Shown here in pieces: positions 14,928 to 21,703 of a stretch of 21,703 nucleotides of DNA (position 1 is its first letter; every line of letters begins with the position of its first letter). Position numbers and translations under genes: made by a program. Below the pieces are notes generated by a model. That model saw only the letters and a list, made by a program, of their open reading frames with translations, was not told the origin of the DNA and did no database searches. Source of the stretch: Lachnospiraceae bacterium (GTDB lineage Bacteria; Bacillota; Clostridia; Lachnospirales; Lachnospiraceae); contig JAIECC010000451.1 in assembly GCA_029068665.1 (NCBI GenBank), forward strand, positions 1-21,703, written 5' to 3'.

Positions 14928-16330
14928 GCATTTTTCCTTGACAGTTTAAAACTAAAGGAAAGGGTGAGCAAATCACTCAGTTGAAAATCCGTTTGTAACA
15001 GTTCTAACGTCTGCTCATACTGTGATTCGTCTGTAAATTGAATTTCCCATTCATAGTCCTCCTCATCCGGTCTGCCACAACGTATTCCAGCTTTATCAAC
15101 AGCAATTATCCGCAGCTTTTCCTCTTCTATCTGTTTCTGAATTTCTTCTTCCGCAGAATCAAATTGTTCCAGTAATTTCTCCCATTCCTGCTCCGTATAG
15201 GCTTGTCCGCCAATCTGATAGACCACCTCTGTATCACCATTCTTACCCTTATCATACAGTTTTTTGATATAATCCTGAAGTATCTGTCTATAATCGGCGG
15301 GAGCTTCCGCCTCACTGTTCCGGTCTGCTTCCGAAGGCCGCTGCATAGCCTCTAATTTACGGATAAAGGCTTCATAAAATTCCTTTTCTTTTTCTATTTC
15401 CTCCTGTACCTCCGAAGAATGCATTAAGCCAGGGGTTAATGGATACTCTAGGGCCCGCAGGGCTTCTCTTGCCGCCTTAAGCGCCGAATCAATAGAACTA
15501 CTAATGGTGTCTCCACTTTCATCTTCCTGCTGCCATTTCATCATTCTTTGAAGGATTCGTTCAGAAAGATGCAGAAACAATCCGCTGCTATCCCTTCCAA
15601 AATCCTCGATTCCGGTCTCTTCTGCTGCTTCATACCACGCGATTCTCACATCCTCCGGCATCTCCGGTCCTTGATGGGAAAGGTATGTGTCCCCGGTTCT
15701 GTCAACAAAGGTTATGGAATCAAAGTCAACGAATCGGATGCTGAACCGCTCCATTGTACTGTTCAGTTCCATGCAATTCAACTTCTGGCTATACAGCCCT
15801 GCATCAGCATAATCGTCCCACATATCAATTATAATCTGCTGCCAGTCCTGCTTTTGATTCAGAAACTCATCATAGGATGCCGTTCCCTCCCAATGTCCAT
15901 TCTGTTTTGCATTCTCAGCATATGTCATCACCCTTTGGTATGTACTCAGATTACCATCCCTTGTATTTCCCAGCGCATCTGCATAAGAAAGCAAAGCAAA
16001 CAGCTCTAATTGTGTTGCATTCCGCGGATTTACGTCATTGATATGGATATCATAGGCTGTAACCTGGTCCCCATTCTTTGACATTACTCTTACAATCGGG
16101 TCTTCTCCGGTGGAATCCGGTGCGTACTGTGCCTGTATATCATAACGCATCCCGTTATTGCCAAATGTCAGCATTCCAAGCCCGATTACCGCTTCCTCCT
16201 TCTTCTCAGCTTCCCTTCCCGCCAATGAATACTCATCAAAAGCAGGCTCCTTTTCCACCGGTTCAAACTTTCTGCCCTGATATGCAGCATTGACATTTGC
16301 CAATCCCGGTGCAACTCCTCCTAGTGTCAT
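14924..16330 (-). CDS. Unrecognised 468-residue soluble protein
   Basis: I do not recognise this family with confidence; it looks like a conserved hypothetical of Lachnospiraceae. There is no signal peptide or membrane helix, so it is probably cytoplasmic. Residues 1-45 look disordered (Gly/Ala then Lys/Glu rich). Residues about 50-290 look globular, with many aromatic residues (GHWEGTASYDEFL, DMWDDYADAGLY). Residues about 315-420 are strongly acidic and helical with coiled-coil character. The final 45 residues return to a beta-rich fold. AAGGAG precedes the ATG by five bases. It is a single-gene unit whose leader holds two hairpins. It ends exactly where the ylxM promoter begins. Confidence 0.8.
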   Translation of the reverse strand: MTLGGVAPGLANVNAAYQGRKFEPVEKEPAFDEYSLAGREAEKKEEAVIGLGMLTFGNNGMRYDIQAQYAPDSTGEDPIVRVMSKNGDQVTAYDIHINDVNPRNATQLELFALLSYADALGNTRDGNLSTYQRVMTYAENAKQNGHWEGTASYDEFLNQKQDWQQIIIDMWDDYADAGLYSQKLNCMELNSTMERFSIRFVDFDSITFVDRTGDTYLSHQGPEMPEDVRIAWYEAAEETGIEDFGRDSSGLFLHLSERILQRMMKWQQEDESGDTISSSIDSALKAAREALRALEYPLTPGLMHSSEVQEEIEKEKEFYEAFIRKLEAMQRPSEADRNSEAEAPADYRQILQDYIKKLYDKGKNGDTEVVYQIGGQAYTEQEWEKLLEQFDSAEEEIQKQIEEEKLRIIAVDKAGIRCGRPDEEDYEWEIQFTDESQYEQTLELLQTDFQLSDLLTLSFSFKLSRKNA

Positions 16331-16344
16331 AATTTCTCCTTTCT

Positions 16345-16397
16345 GTGATTCTTCAGTCAGTCAGAATCACGTCACTTCCCTGAAAGGTCCAAGTGAC
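16345..16397 (-). promoter_or_regulatory. Two tandem perfect hairpins in the leader of the 468-residue gene
   Basis: GTGATTCT/AGAATCAC (16345-16352 with 16363-16370) and GTCACTT/AAGTGAC (16371-16377 with 16391-16397) are perfect and abut with no base between them. They lie directly upstream of the gene's ribosome binding site, so they may form a structured leader or a binding site. Confidence 0.5.
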
Positions 16398-16416
16398 TAT
16401 ATTTTTTATATAAAAA

Positions 16417-16455
16417 GCGCAGAAATCAAATCATCCATCCTTTGATCATCTGCGC
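16417..16455 (-). terminator. Terminator-like hairpin on minus strand
   Basis: GCGCAGA/TCTGCGC (16417-16423, 16449-16455) continues inward with ATCAAA/TTTGAT across a small internal loop. On the minus strand it is followed by TTTTTATAT. No recognised gene precedes it on that strand, so its transcript is unknown. Confidence 0.5.
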
Positions 16456-16549
16456 TCTCCATAGCTTCTTATACTATTATTAGTATATCGTCAGAATCTG
16501 CTTTTTTAATTAGACATATTATATCTCCCGGAACTCTTCCCACTCCTCG

Positions 16550-16579
16550 TTGACACCGTATCCTTTCTTATGATAATAT
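16550..16579 (+). promoter_or_regulatory. Promoter of the amino acid ABC operon
   Basis: TTGACA (16550-16555) is perfect. TAATAT (16574-16579) follows at 18 bases, or ATAATA at 17. The resulting leader is about 85 nt and contains ATGTAAT/ATTACAT (16597-16603, 16622-16628) and TGAGAA/TTCTCA (16637-16642, 16651-16656), either of which might be regulatory. Confidence 0.6.
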
Positions 16580-16670
16580 AAAAGCCGTGTGAGCACATGT
16601 AATATCTACATTTGCCGCATAATTACATACATTTTATGAGAAGCAGTGATTTCTCAGAAAGGAACGAAAC

Positions 16671-17468
16671 ATGAAAAAGAAAATATTTGGTCTGATCGCA
16701 GCTTTGACTCTTGGTACTCTCATGCTTACCGGCTGCGGAAACAACAGCACCGGCAGCAATGATGACAACACCTTTGTAGTTGGTTTTGATGCAGAGTATC
16801 CGCCATACGGCTATATGGATGAAAATGGCGAATATACCGGTTTCGACTTAGAGCTTGCAGAGGCGGTTTGTGAACTGGAAGGCTGGACTTTAGTAAAGCA
16901 GCCAATCGTATGGGATAACAAGGATAACGAATTGAACTCCGGCTCCATTGACTGTATCTGGAATGGATTTACCATAGATGGACGGGAAGATGATTATACC
17001 TGGTCCGTACCATATGTGGATAACAGTCAGGTCATCGTTGTAAATAAGAATTCCGGTATTCAGGCTCTGACGGACTTAAAAGACAAAGTCGTAGGTGTAC
17101 AGGCTGCCTCTGCAGCATTGTCCGTATTAGAGGATGTGGAACAGCAGAAAGCCTTAGCAGATACCTTTAAGACCTTACAGACCTTTGCGGATTATAATAC
17201 TGCTTTTGCTGAATTACAGGCTGGTTCTGTAGACGCAATTGCCATGGATATCGGTGTAGCTCAATATCAGCTGAACAGCCGGGGCAATGGTGAATTCGTC
17301 ATTTTAGAGGATCATTTGAATGCAGAACAATATGCTGTAGGCTTCAAGCTTGGCAACACAGAATTGCGGGATACCATTAATGCCGATTTACAGAAGTTAA
17401 AGGAAGACGGCACCTTTGATGCTTTGGCTGAAAAGTATGAATTGACCGATATGGTCTGCCTGGACTAA
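16671..17468 (+). CDS. Amino acid ABC transporter substrate-binding lipoprotein
   Basis: This 265-residue family 3 solute-binding protein delivers a polar amino acid to the importer on the cell surface. It has a short basic N terminus and hydrophobic stretch, and the lipobox LTGC with lipidated Cys22. The mature domain begins FVVGFDAEYPPYGYMDENGEYTGFDLELA, the typical start of this family; DYNTAFAELQAGSVDA and a C-terminal LKEDGTFDALAEKY follow. AAAGGA is the ribosome binding site. The exact substrate cannot be read from sequence; lysine, arginine, histidine, glutamine or cystine are all possible. Confidence 0.93.
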   Translation: MKKKIFGLIAALTLGTLMLTGCGNNSTGSNDDNTFVVGFDAEYPPYGYMDENGEYTGFDLELAEAVCELEGWTLVKQPIVWDNKDNELNSGSIDCIWNGFTIDGREDDYTWSVPYVDNSQVIVVNKNSGIQALTDLKDKVVGVQAASAALSVLEDVEQQKALADTFKTLQTFADYNTAFAELQAGSVDAIAMDIGVAQYQLNSRGNGEFVILEDHLNAEQYAVGFKLGNTELRDTINADLQKLKEDGTFDALAEKYELTDMVCLD

Positions 17469-17499
17469 GCTTCCGGGTACAATGGAAAGGGGAAACAAC

Positions 17500-18147
17500 A
17501 TGTCATTTCAAGTAATGCTGACTCAACTAACGAATGGACTGCTGGTGACGATAAGCATCTTTGTTCTGACCTTGATTTTTTCCATGCCGCTTGGATTTAT
17601 CGTGGCCTTTGGAAGAATGTCAAAGAACAAAGTGATTCGCTGGATTACACAGCTCTATATTTCCATCATGCGTGGTACTCCGTTAATGTTACAATTGATG
17701 GTTGTTTACTTCTTTCCATGGTATTTATGTAAGATTCCTCTTAGCAACGGATGGCGGTTTCCTGCCATTATTTTAGGATTTAGCATTAATTATGCCGCTT
17801 ACTTTGCAGAAATCTACCGTTCCGGTATTGAGGCAATACCCAAGGGACAATATGAAGCGGCAAAGCTGCTTGGATATTCCAAGTCCCAGACTTTTATGAA
17901 GATCATTCTGCCTCAGGTATTCAAAATCATTCTACCGGCAATTACAAATGAAATCATTACATTGGTAAAGGATACTTCTTTAGCCTATACCCTGTCCTGT
18001 GTTGAAATGTTCAACGCAGCAAAGCAGATTGCCGCTGCAGAGACTTCTATGATGCCATTTTTCATTGCCGCATTGTTCTATTACGTTTTTAATCTGCTGG
18101 TTTCCTTTATTATGAACCGGATTGAGAAGAAAATGAGTTACTATTAG
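17500..18147 (+). CDS. Amino acid ABC transporter permease
   Basis: This 215-residue HisM/GlnP-type permease has about five membrane helices. The EAA loop is EAIPKGQYEAAKLLGYSKSQ, followed by ILPQVFKIILPAITNEII, and is the contact with the ATPase. The start at 17500 has AAAGGGG seven bases upstream; a longer frame from 17482 lacks a site. Only one permease gene is present, so a homodimer is likely. It lies 31 bases after the lipoprotein gene and 11 before the ATPase gene. Confidence 0.94.
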   Translation: MSFQVMLTQLTNGLLVTISIFVLTLIFSMPLGFIVAFGRMSKNKVIRWITQLYISIMRGTPLMLQLMVVYFFPWYLCKIPLSNGWRFPAIILGFSINYAAYFAEIYRSGIEAIPKGQYEAAKLLGYSKSQTFMKIILPQVFKIILPAITNEIITLVKDTSLAYTLSCVEMFNAAKQIAAAETSMMPFFIAALFYYVFNLLVSFIMNRIEKKMSYY

Positions 18148-18158
18148 GAGGCAGCGCT

Positions 18159-18932
18159 ATGGATAATTGTGGAACCCCGTATTTAGAAATGAATCATGTA
18201 AAAAAATCCTTCGGAGACCTGGAGGTATTAAAGGATATCTCCTTAACTGTTCATCAGGGGGAAGTAGTTTCTATTATCGGTCCTTCCGGCTCCGGTAAAT
18301 CTACGCTTCTGCGTTGTGCCACTTTGTTGGAAACTATGGATGAAGGTACTCTGTCCTATCTGGGCAGGTCCGCCGCTGTTATGGAAGATGGTCATTCCCA
18401 TTATGCCAAGCCTTCCGAACTGGACAGCATTAAACGCAGCTTTGGTCTGGTATTTCAAAGCTTTCATCTGTTTCCTCATTATTCGGTACTGAAAAACCTG
18501 ATTGATGCTCCCATCCATGTTCAGAAACGGTCAAAGGAAGATGCGATCCAGGATGCCAGAAAGCTGCTGGAGCAAATGGGGCTATCCGATAAAGCAGAGG
18601 CCTATCCCCATCAGCTATCCGGCGGTCAGCAGCAGCGGGTTGCCATTGCCAGAGCCCTGGCATTGAAGCCCGATGTCTTGTTCTTTGACGAACCTACCTC
18701 TGCTCTTGACCCGGAACTGACAGGCGAAGTACTGAAGGTCATCAAGCAGTTGGCAGAATCCCATATGACCATGATTATCGTAACTCATGAAATGGAGTTT
18801 GCCAGAAAGGTTTCCGACCGGATACTGTTTATGGACAAAGGCTACGTGGTGGTGGCAGGTGCTCCGGATGAGGTGTTCCATTCCCAGAATGAACGAATCC
18901 GGGAATTTCTTGGCAAACTGAAAAGGGATTGA
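18159..18932 (+). CDS. Amino acid ABC transporter ATP-binding protein
   Basis: This is a 257-residue GlnQ/HisP-type ATPase. Walker A is GPSGSGKST (about 40-48), the signature is LSGGQQQR, Walker B is VLFFDEPTSALD, and the switch His is in IIVTHEM. The Q loop is in LVFQSFHLFPH. The segment between Walker A and the Q loop has an insert of about 15 residues (around RSAAVMEDGHSHYAKP), longer than in GlnQ. AGGAGG precedes the start. It is the last gene of the operon and is followed by a terminator. Confidence 0.96.
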   Translation: MDNCGTPYLEMNHVKKSFGDLEVLKDISLTVHQGEVVSIIGPSGSGKSTLLRCATLLETMDEGTLSYLGRSAAVMEDGHSHYAKPSELDSIKRSFGLVFQSFHLFPHYSVLKNLIDAPIHVQKRSKEDAIQDARKLLEQMGLSDKAEAYPHQLSGGQQQRVAIARALALKPDVLFFDEPTSALDPELTGEVLKVIKQLAESHMTMIIVTHEMEFARKVSDRILFMDKGYVVVAGAPDEVFHSQNERIREFLGKLKRD

Positions 18933-18947
18933 TTTATATAAAAGTAT

Positions 18948-18979
18948 AAAAAGGCTGCCACAATCGTGACAGCCTTTTT
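18948..18979. terminator. Bidirectional terminator between ABC operon and blaR1-like gene
   Basis: AAAAAGGCTG pairs with CAGCCTTTTT (18948-18957, 18970-18979). The stem extends inward by CAC/GTG after one mismatch, with an AATC loop. A and T runs on both sides make it work for the plus-strand ABC operon and for the convergent minus-strand blaR1-like gene. Confidence 0.92.
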
Positions 18980-18993
18980 CTTACTAGCTGATA

Positions 18994-20364
18994 CTAATTA
19001 TAACTTCCAGTTGCGGTAACAGTCACACCGCTGTTATTATAAATATAGACCCGGTGTTTTCCGTCCTTCTCAACTGTAAAAGTATGTACAACCCATCCGG
19101 AACCGGTAATATACCGCAATCGTCCGTCCGGTTCCAAAATCCCTACCCGGACATTTTTATCCGATGGGTCAATGAATACAGAAACCGTTATGGTATCCTC
19201 TATGCTCTTGTCAAACTGTGCGGTCTGCTTTACCATCTTATCTGTCACCGTCCAGTTAATGATACCGGCTCTTGCCAGCAGTTCACCGTCCTCCTGAACC
19301 ACCTCCATGCCTTCAAAGTCAGCAAGCGAGCCAATCTGCTCCTCTGCCGTATAGGATGGCAGCTCCTCCACCGGTATGTATATTTCCTCTACTGACGAAG
19401 CTGTTTCCATATAATACGAGGTATACATCTGCCGTAAGCCCGCCTCTGCTCCAAAGGTACACACGGTACTCATCAGAACTGCACCGGTGGCAATCACTGC
19501 TGCCACCCATTTCTTTTGCTTTTTTCCCTGATTCTTCTTCATGATCTTTACCCTCCAGGTTAATTCATTCTCTCCAGCCAGCCAGGTGGGAGCAAAGGTC
19601 CTCACCGATCCGAACGGAGTATCTGCCATGTCATATATCATCTGGAAATATTCCTTTGATGAATACCGGTTTTCACAACAATCCCAGTCACAGCTTGCCT
19701 CTGACCATTTCTGAAACTGCCTTGCTGCAAACCAGACCAGAGGATTAAACCAGTGCATACAGCAGACCGCCACAAACACCGGCTTCCAGAATACATCCTG
19801 CTGCTGATAATGAATCAGCTCATGGGTGAGAATCATTTTCAATTCCATTTGGGAATAGGAGCCTAATGGAAGGAAAATGCAAGGACGCTGAATGCCGCAT
19901 ATAAAGGGTATCATAACGGTGTATCCCTGACAGATTCTGACGGGAACTTTCACACCCATTTCCCTGCACAGTTCCTTTACCATTGCATTGATATCCCGTG
20001 AAACCGGTATATGCTTTCTGCAAATGCCTCGAAATAACACCAGTCTTGGAATGTAAATGAAACCACAGACCGTCAGACCTGCCGCCCAGACTCCAAATAC
20101 CATCAGCAGCACCGCCTCTGCACCGGGTGTCATCTGAAACAGAAAGCCGGTAATACTATCTGACAAACGATAATATACCAACAATAGCAGAAATACCACC
20201 GGAATCAGATATCCGGTCATTGCAAACTTCAACAATCTGTAAATCCACTTTGTATTCCCACTGCGCTTTAGCAATACACATGCCACACACCAGAGTACCG
20301 TCCACACACTTCCTGTCAGGGTAGTCAGCATCAGTGCATACATAATGTAACTAATCCAATTCAT
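18994..20364 (-). CDS. BlaR1-type M56 membrane metalloprotease
   Basis: BlaR1/MecR1 proteins sense cell wall stress or beta-lactams and cause inactivation of the BlaI repressor. The 456-residue protein has N-terminal membrane helices (about 7-30, 50-65, 82-108). The M56 zinc site is HELIH at 181-185 with E222 in WSEASCDWD. Another helix spans 191-212 and a last one about 285-305. The outside part (about 306-456) is short and beta-rich, with none of the SxxK, SxN or KTG motifs of a penicillin-binding sensor, so it probably responds to something else. Its start overlaps the end of the blaI-like gene by 14 bases, indicating one transcript. Confidence 0.9.
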   Translation of the reverse strand: MNWISYIMYALMLTTLTGSVWTVLWCVACVLLKRSGNTKWIYRLLKFAMTGYLIPVVFLLLLVYYRLSDSITGFLFQMTPGAEAVLLMVFGVWAAGLTVCGFIYIPRLVLFRGICRKHIPVSRDINAMVKELCREMGVKVPVRICQGYTVMIPFICGIQRPCIFLPLGSYSQMELKMILTHELIHYQQQDVFWKPVFVAVCCMHWFNPLVWFAARQFQKWSEASCDWDCCENRYSSKEYFQMIYDMADTPFGSVRTFAPTWLAGENELTWRVKIMKKNQGKKQKKWVAAVIATGAVLMSTVCTFGAEAGLRQMYTSYYMETASSVEEIYIPVEELPSYTAEEQIGSLADFEGMEVVQEDGELLARAGIINWTVTDKMVKQTAQFDKSIEDTITVSVFIDPSDKNVRVGILEPDGRLRYITGSGWVVHTFTVEKDGKHRVYIYNNSGVTVTATGSYN

Positions 20365-20728
20365 TAATCATCCTCTTCAAACTTTCTTTCTCTTCCTTAC
20401 TCATCTTCTTCATCTGAAACAATGCTGCTACCAGTTGCGGGGATGAGCCCTGGAACCAGAAGTTCTCGGTTTTTCTTAACTGCTCGTCCCGGTATTCGAT
20501 TTCATCCCGGATCGGTATATAATGAGTCACTCCCTTACGATAAGAATCCACGAATCCTTTCATCTTTAAATTCTTTAAAAAGGTATATACCGTGGTATCC
20601 TTATAATCCAATTCGTATTTGGAACGCAGGGTTGCCATAACCTCCTGACAGGTTACCGGTTCCTTTGCATCCCAGATACACTTCATTGTAATCAATTCAC
20701 ATTCTGACAATTCTGCACGTTTTATCAT
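20351..20728 (-). CDS. blaI: BlaI/MecI family transcriptional repressor
   Basis: This 125-residue winged-helix repressor begins IKRAELSECELITMKCIWDAKEPVTCQEV. The recognition region is LDYKDTTVYTFLKNLKMKGFV (about 44-64), followed by the dimerisation tail. It is expected to repress its own operon until cut or released through the adjacent M56 protease. The start at 20728 follows GGAAG; the frame runs to 20818, but those codons are not conserved. The C-terminal cleavage site seen in BlaI/MecI cannot be placed with certainty. An 11-bp palindrome (20753-20763) lies just upstream. Confidence 0.93.
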   Translation of the reverse strand: MIKRAELSECELITMKCIWDAKEPVTCQEVMATLRSKYELDYKDTTVYTFLKNLKMKGFVDSYRKGVTHYIPIRDEIEYRDEQLRKTENFWFQGSSPQLVAALFQMKKMSKEEKESLKRMINELD

Positions 20729-20752
20729 TTTTTCACACTTCCTTTTTTTTTT

Positions 20753-20763
20753 TAGAGCCTCTA
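20753..20763. promoter_or_regulatory. Possible BlaI-like operator palindrome
   Basis: TAGAGCCTCTA is a perfect dyad around one central base, 24 bases upstream of the blaI-like start and adjacent to an 11-base A tract (minus strand). It does not match the TACA/TGTA BlaI box, so assignment is by position only. Confidence 0.3.
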
Positions 20764-20826
20764 CAGACATTAAAGTTATTTTCAAAAATATAAAGCTATA
20801 TCGGGCATATAAAATCATGTTTACGT

Positions 20827-21654
20827 TTATGCCTGTAAGCGCATGTTATAATTCAAACGATACTTGTCTGCAATCTGTGCAATAAATTCGGAGTTTGTAG
20901 GTTTGCCCCGCTTGGTACTTATAGTACACCCGAATATCTCATGCAAGACTGCTGCATCTCCCCGGCTCCACGCAACATCAATTGCATGCCGGATAGCCCG
21001 TTCTACACTGCTGGCAGTGGTATTATACTGCTTGGCAATGGATGGATATAACAGCTTTGTTATATAATTCAATACCGCGATATCATGAACCGCCATAATA
21101 ATACCGGTCCGGATATACTGATAGCCCTTTATGTGAGCCGGTACTCCGATTTGCCGCATCACCTCCGTTATTTCATTCTCTAATGTGTTGTCATCCACTT
21201 CACCGGAACCCCATTCCATGGTTCTTTGGCTTTCATAGCTTCGTAGTGGTGTTGAATTTTGATTTCGGGTTTCCGTCAGAAACGATGACTGCAGCTGCAG
21301 AATCCGATTATAAATCGTATCCAGATGATAGGGCTTCATAATATAATAGTCCACCCCGGTCTGACATGCACAATCCATAATAACCGGATTATCTACAGAA
21401 GATATTACCACAACTCTTGGCAGCTTTGGCACCTCCAGATTCGCCACCAGTCTCTCCATGATGCCCAGACCGTCAATTCCCGGTAAAATCATATTCATTA
21501 ATACAACGTCCGGCCTTAGTTCCAAAATTCTGTCATACGCCTTCTGTCCGTTATATTCAATTCCGGTTACCTCAATTTCATTTTTCTGCTCGAAAAAATC
21601 CGACAACACTCTTCCCTCGTCCCTGCTATTTACAGCAATCAACAATTTTATCAT
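20827..21654 (-). CDS. Spo0A-family regulator with degenerate receiver domain
   Basis: The C-terminal half of this 275-residue protein is nearly canonical Spo0A: VPAHIKGYQYIRTG (171-184), the recognition helix NTTASSVERAIRHAIDVAWSRGD (211-233) and KPTNSEFIAQIADK (251-264). The N-terminal receiver keeps the fold and the conserved Lys107, with Ser85 where Spo0A has Thr. The phospho-acceptor Asp is Asn54 (VLMNMILPG), and the acidic pair Asp10-Asp11 of Bacillus aligns with Val8-Asn9. It probably binds 0A-box-like DNA without phosphorelay control, or is a second Spo0A. The start at 21654 follows GGGAG. It lies 98 bases upstream of blaI, not in the usual spoIVB-spo0A context. Confidence 0.92.
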   Translation of the reverse strand: MIKLLIAVNSRDEGRVLSDFFEQKNEIEVTGIEYNGQKAYDRILELRPDVVLMNMILPGIDGLGIMERLVANLEVPKLPRVVVISSVDNPVIMDCACQTGVDYYIMKPYHLDTIYNRILQLQSSFLTETRNQNSTPLRSYESQRTMEWGSGEVDDNTLENEITEVMRQIGVPAHIKGYQYIRTGIIMAVHDIAVLNYITKLLYPSIAKQYNTTASSVERAIRHAIDVAWSRGDAAVLHEIFGCTISTKRGKPTNSEFIAQIADKYRLNYNMRLQA

Positions 21655-21686
21655 TTTATCCACTCCCTTCAACGTTATCGCATATG

Positions 21687-21692
21687 ATTATA
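21687..21692 (-). promoter_or_regulatory. Likely -10 box of the spo0A-like gene
   Basis: A perfect TATAAT on the minus strand lies 32 bases before the start codon. The matching -35 box would fall beyond the right edge of the window, so only half the promoter can be seen. Confidence 0.35.
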
Positions 21693-21703
21693 CAGTATTC
21701 TAT

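Larger units (their letters stand above)
16331..16670. other. Divergent intergenic region between the 468-residue gene and the ABC importer
   Basis: This 340-base stretch contains no gene I can support. From left to right it holds two tandem hairpins in the minus-strand leader (16345-16397), a terminator-shaped hairpin on the minus strand (16417-16455), a plus-strand promoter (16550-16579), an inverted repeat (16597-16628) and a small hairpin before the ribosome binding site of the lipoprotein gene. The promoter of the minus-strand gene is not obvious; TATATA-like sequence occurs around 16400-16412. Confidence 0.6.

Noticed and set aside
16519..16596. A 25-codon minus-strand frame (GTG start) with protein-like sequence ending KKGYGVNEEWEEFREI
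   Set aside because: It has no ribosome binding site and overlaps the plus-strand promoter of the ABC operon. It could be a gene remnant, but chance cannot be excluded at this length.

Overview
The window looks like chromosome from a Gram-positive Clostridia genome (Bacillota), most likely Lachnospiraceae. The evidence is strong AGGAGG-type ribosome binding sites, a spo0A-type gene, the Firmicutes gene order ylxM-ffh-rpsP-khpA-rimM-trmD-rplS-rbgA-rnhB-ylqG/ylqH-like-yraN, and a DUF512 radical-SAM gene directly beside der. No tRNA, rRNA, CRISPR array or transposase was seen.

Most genes lie on the minus strand, so transcription there runs from high to low coordinates. The order in that direction is as follows. 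(1) 21654-18994: a Spo0A-family regulator whose receiver domain has lost its phospho-acceptor aspartate, then a BlaI-type repressor overlapping a BlaR1-type membrane metalloprotease. (2) 16671-18932, on the plus strand: a complete polar amino acid ABC importer (lipoprotein, permease, ATPase). It ends at a bidirectional terminator shared with blaR1. (3) 16330-14924: an unrecognised 468-residue soluble protein. (4) 14857-10011: a translation and secretion operon (ylxM, ffh, rpsP, khpA, rimM, trmD, an unknown two-TM protein, rplS). It starts from a near-perfect sigma-A promoter and ends at a strong terminator. (5) 9799-4354: two type I signal peptidases flanking rbgA, then rnhB, an orphan FliK-like/FlhB-C-like pair, and yraN. 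(6) About 4353-3833: a gene-free stretch holding a 420-bp imperfect palindrome. (7) 3832-1: pgeF, then a PDZ/radical-SAM/DUF512 protein coupled to der, which runs off the left edge.

Functionally, the core combines signal recognition particle targeting (Ffh, YlxM), signal peptide removal (two signal peptidases), ribosome assembly and modification (RimM, TrmD, RbgA, Der, KhpA, L16, L19) and genome maintenance (RNase HII). The accessory parts are the ABC importer and the BlaI/BlaR1 pair.

The least explained signals are two. The first is the head-to-head inverted repeat at 3892-4314: two copies of a nested hairpin share a constant core but carry entirely different, self-complementary 28-29 nt outer arms. 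The second is the Spo0A paralogue lacking the receiver acidic pocket and the phosphorylation site.
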